A stretch of 6,928 bases of DNA from Erwinia sp. (GTDB lineage Bacteria; Pseudomonadota; Gammaproteobacteria; Enterobacterales; Enterobacteriaceae). Within the stretch, counting starts at the first letter, position 1; the number at the start of each line of letters is the position of its first letter. Of this stretch, positions 5,181-6,928 are shown one piece after another. The translations under genes and the position numbers were made by a program. The notes under the pieces are model-generated. The model had not been told where the DNA came from, searched no databases, and worked only from the letters and a program-made list of their open reading frames with translations. The stretch spans positions 1 to 6,928 of the forward strand of contig DOOK01000314.1 in NCBI GenBank assembly GCA_003512805.1. Reading direction: 5' to 3'.

Positions 5181-6701
5181 TTAAAAGAAGCCCAGCGGCT
5201 CGGTGCTGTAGCTCACCAGCAGGTTTTTGGTTTGCTGATAGTGATCGAGCATCATCTTATGCGTTTCCCGCCCAATGCCGGATTTCTTATAGCCGCCAAA
5301 AGCCGCATGTGCCGGATAAAGATGGTAGCAGTTAGTCCAGACGCGTCCTGCTTTGATGGCCCTACCGACCCGATAAGCGCGGTTAATGTCGCGCGTCCAC
5401 ACGCCTGCACCCAGCCCATAAATAGAATCGTTGGCAATCGCGATGGCTTCCGCTTCATCTTTAAAAGTGGTGATACCGACGACAGGCCCGAAAATCTCTT
5501 CCTGAAACACACGCATACTGTTATTGCCCTTGAGCAACGTCGGCTGAATGTAATAGCCTCCCGCCAGATCGTCATCCAGTTTCTCTACGCCACCGCCGGT
5601 GAGTATTTCCGCCCCTTCCTGCCGGGCAATATCCAGATAAGAGAGGATTTTATCAAACTGCTGCTGCGAAGCCTGCGCGCCAATCATGGTATCGGTGTCC
5701 ATAGGATCGCCGCGCTTGATGGTTTTTATCCTTTTCAACACCGCTTCCATAAAGGGTGCGTAAATGGATTCTTGTACCAGCGCGCGCGAAGGACAGGTAC
5801 ACACTTCCCCCTGGTTTAAAAAGCCCAGCACCACCCCTTCCGCCGCTTTTTCTATAAAAGAAGGCTCGGCCTGCATGATGTCTTCAAAGAAGATATTAGG
5901 CGACTTGCCCCCCAGCTCGACCGTGGAAGGGATCAGGTTTTTTGCCGCCAGCTCAAGAATATGGCCGCCGGTCGCGGTGGAGCCGGTAAAGGCAATTTTA
6001 GCGATACGCGGGCTGCCTGCCAGCGCTTCGCCCGCTTCACGCCCGAAACCGTGTACCACGTTCAGTACCCCTTTCGGCAGCAGGTCGGCGATCAACTCCA
6101 CAAATAGCGTGATCGACAACGGTGTCTGTTCCGCCGGTTTCAGCACCACGCAGTTTCCGGCGCCAAGCGCCGGAGCCAGCTTCCACGCCGCCATCAGTAG
6201 CGGGAAGTTCCAGGGAATAATCTGTCCGACCACGCCCAGCGGCTCGTGAAAATGGTAGGCAGCGGTAAACTCGTCGATTTCCGCAGCGGTACCTTCCTGC
6301 GCGCGCAGGCAACCTGCGAAATAGCGAAAATGATCGACCGCCAGCGGCAGATCGGCCGCAAGCGTCTCGCGAACCGGCTTACCGTTATCCCAGCTTTCAT
6401 TGACTGCCAGATATTCCAGCTTCTCTTCCAGTCGATCGGCAATTTTCAGCAGCGCCAGCGAGCGCGCCTGCACAGACGTTTTTCCCCAGGCTTCCGCCGC
6501 CGCGTGCGCGGCATCGATAGCGTTTTCGACATCCGTCTTATCGGAACGAGGAAATTCGCCAATAGTCGAGCCGTTAACCGGCGAAGTATTAGTGAAGTAG
6601 TTGCCGTTCACTGGCGCGACGAACTCGCCGTTAATGAAATTGCCATAGTGCGATTTCAGCGTGATTAAGGAATCCTGACTGCCCGGATATGCGTAGCGCA
6701 T
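5181..6701 (-). CDS. aldB: NAD(P)-dependent acetaldehyde dehydrogenase, AldB/ExaC type
   Basis: A 506-residue cytoplasmic aldehyde dehydrogenase that should oxidise acetaldehyde and related aldehydes to the acid. Family landmarks are all present: IPWNFP with N165, KPAEQTP with cofactor-binding K188, FTGST (238-242) of the Rossmann fold, general base E262 in VELGGKSP, catalytic C301 in [18 protein letters not shown] (401-407), and the C-terminal [12 protein letters not shown]. Length and several stretches ([50 protein letters not shown]) match my recollection of E. coli AldB (512 aa) and the related ExaC/AcoD proteins, so aldB is the best name; ethanol or acetoin use cannot be told apart here. 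ATG 6701 is chosen because GGAGAG (6713-6708) sits six bases upstream; the same frame extends 39 codons further but those residues lack family similarity. It is transcribed alone, converging on the c-di-GMP gene. In E. coli aldB is under RpoS and CRP control; only a weak promoter is visible here. Confidence 0.95.
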   Translation of the reverse strand: MRYAYPGSQDSLITLKSHYGNFINGEFVAPVNGNYFTNTSPVNGSTIGEFPRSDKTDVENAIDAAHAAAEAWGKTSVQARSLALLKIADRLEEKLEYLAVNESWDNGKPVRETLAADLPLAVDHFRYFAGCLRAQEGTAAEIDEFTAAYHFHEPLGVVGQIIPWNFPLLMAAWKLAPALGAGNCVVLKPAEQTPLSITLFVELIADLLPKGVLNVVHGFGREAGEALAGSPRIAKIAFTGSTATGGHILELAAKNLIPSTVELGGKSPNIFFEDIMQAEPSFIEKAAEGVVLGFLNQGEVCTCPSRALVQESIYAPFMEAVLKRIKTIKRGDPMDTDTMIGAQASQQQFDKILSYLDIARQEGAEILTGGGVEKLDDDLAGGYYIQPTLLKGNNSMRVFQEEIFGPVVGITTFKDEAEAIAIANDSIYGLGAGVWTRDINRAYRVGRAIKAGRVWTNCYHLYPAHAAFGGYKKSGIGRETHKMMLDHYQQTKNLLVSYSTEPLGFF

Positions 6702-6745
6702 GATCGTCTCTCCGCGATAATTAACAATTAAACAACTTGGAGTTA

Positions 6746-6773
6746 ACATTACCAGAACAGAAAAAATTGACAG
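6746..6773 (-). promoter_or_regulatory. Putative promoter of the aldehyde dehydrogenase gene
   Basis: Read leftward: CTGTCA (6773-6768) as a 4-of-6 match to the -35 box, a 16-base spacer, and TAATGT (6751-6746) as a 3-of-6 -10 box preceded directly by TGG, an extended -10 element. Transcription would start near 6739 and give a leader of about 38 nt with the good ribosome site. The weak boxes fit a regulated or stationary-phase promoter, but this is inference. Confidence 0.4.
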
Positions 6774-6811
6774 CCGCGCCGGGCAGAAAGTGTGACCGCG
6801 CCGAAAGGAAA

Positions 6812-6845
6812 GCGGCAAAGGGAGAAAAGCAGACGGCTTTGCCGC
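6812..6845. repeat. 9-bp inverted repeat upstream of aldB
   Basis: GCGGCAAAG (6812-6820) and CTTTGCCGC (6837-6845) are perfect inverted copies separated by 16 bases. Centre-to-centre spacing of the arms is 25 bases, and the repeat lies about 90 bases upstream of the predicted aldB start site, where an activator would be expected. Read leftward the stem is followed by TTTCCTTT, so it could instead be a weak terminator. No sigma-54 -24/-12 pair with correct spacing is seen nearby. Confidence 0.45.
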
Positions 6846-6916
6846 CCGCTGGCATCAGGCTAAACGCTTTATTGCGCGCGTCTGCTGGGTAAAAGTTTGC
6901 AGTAGCTGGAGGGGCC

Positions 6917-6928
6917 ATGTCGGTTCAG
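6917..6928 (+). CDS. Possible start of a rightward gene (first four codons only)
   Basis: A purine-rich GGAGGGG (6908-6914) precedes ATG at 6917, and the frame reads M-S-V-Q to the window edge. The ribosome site is strong although the spacing is slightly short. The gene would be divergent from aldB. Nothing can be said about the product, and the ATG could be fortuitous. Confidence 0.35.

Noticed and set aside
6767..6772. Perfect TTGACA on the plus strand as the -35 of a rightward promoter
   Set aside because: No acceptable -10 box lies 16-18 bases downstream; the same bases serve better as the reverse-strand promoter of aldB.
6791..6806. TGTGACCGCGCCGAAA as a CRP site for aldB
   Set aside because: Only the left half-site matches; the right half has no TCACA.
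5181..6818. Longer aldB starting at 6818
   Set aside because: The extra 39 residues lack similarity to the family, would run through the promoter region, and the ATG at 6701 has a clear ribosome site.
6889..6916. Sigma-54 promoter for aldB (leftward TGGC ... TGCA)
   Set aside because: The GG-to-GC interval is 14 bases instead of the required 10.

Overview
The window looks like chromosomal DNA of a Gram-negative gammaproteobacterium, most likely an Enterobacterales member of the Erwinia/Pantoea type. The evidence is an AldB protein with long stretches that match my recollection of E. coli AldB, an enteric-style CHASE4-like/GGDEF/EAL protein, a good CRP half-site pair, and coding DNA that is moderately GC-rich beside a much more AT-rich spacer. 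The genus is an inference; no rRNA or other marker gene is present.

Layout. Positions 1-1719 hold the start of a leftward polysaccharide operon: a 14-helix Wzx-like flippase (190-1719), then, with a 4-nt ATGA overlap, the first 64 codons of a family-2 glycosyltransferase (1-193) that runs off the left edge. Positions 1720-2937 are a 1.2-kb spacer without a convincing gene. It contains two hairpins shaped like leftward intrinsic terminators upstream of the flippase, an AT-rich core (about 28% GC over 2401-2580), palindromes, a strong rightward intrinsic terminator at 2729-2753 with no recognisable gene before it, and a promoter region with a CRP-like site and a perfect TATAAT. Positions 2938-5112 encode a rightward, membrane-bound dual-domain c-di-GMP enzyme. 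A short convergent spacer (5113-5180) with a GC-rich hairpin separates it from a leftward AldB-type acetaldehyde dehydrogenase (5181-6701). The last 227 bases hold the dehydrogenase promoter region, an unexplained 9-bp inverted repeat, and what may be the first four codons of a rightward gene.

How the parts may fit together. The flippase and glycosyltransferase probably build and export a surface polysaccharide (O-unit, exopolysaccharide or similar). The GGDEF-EAL protein senses something in the periplasm and adjusts c-di-GMP, a second messenger that often controls polysaccharide production, and it is transcribed divergently from the polysaccharide genes. That link is suggested by position only. 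The dehydrogenase is a carbon/stress metabolism gene with no obvious tie to the rest. I see no mobile element, CRISPR array, tRNA, rRNA or defence system. The most interesting material is the long regulatory spacer rather than any gene.
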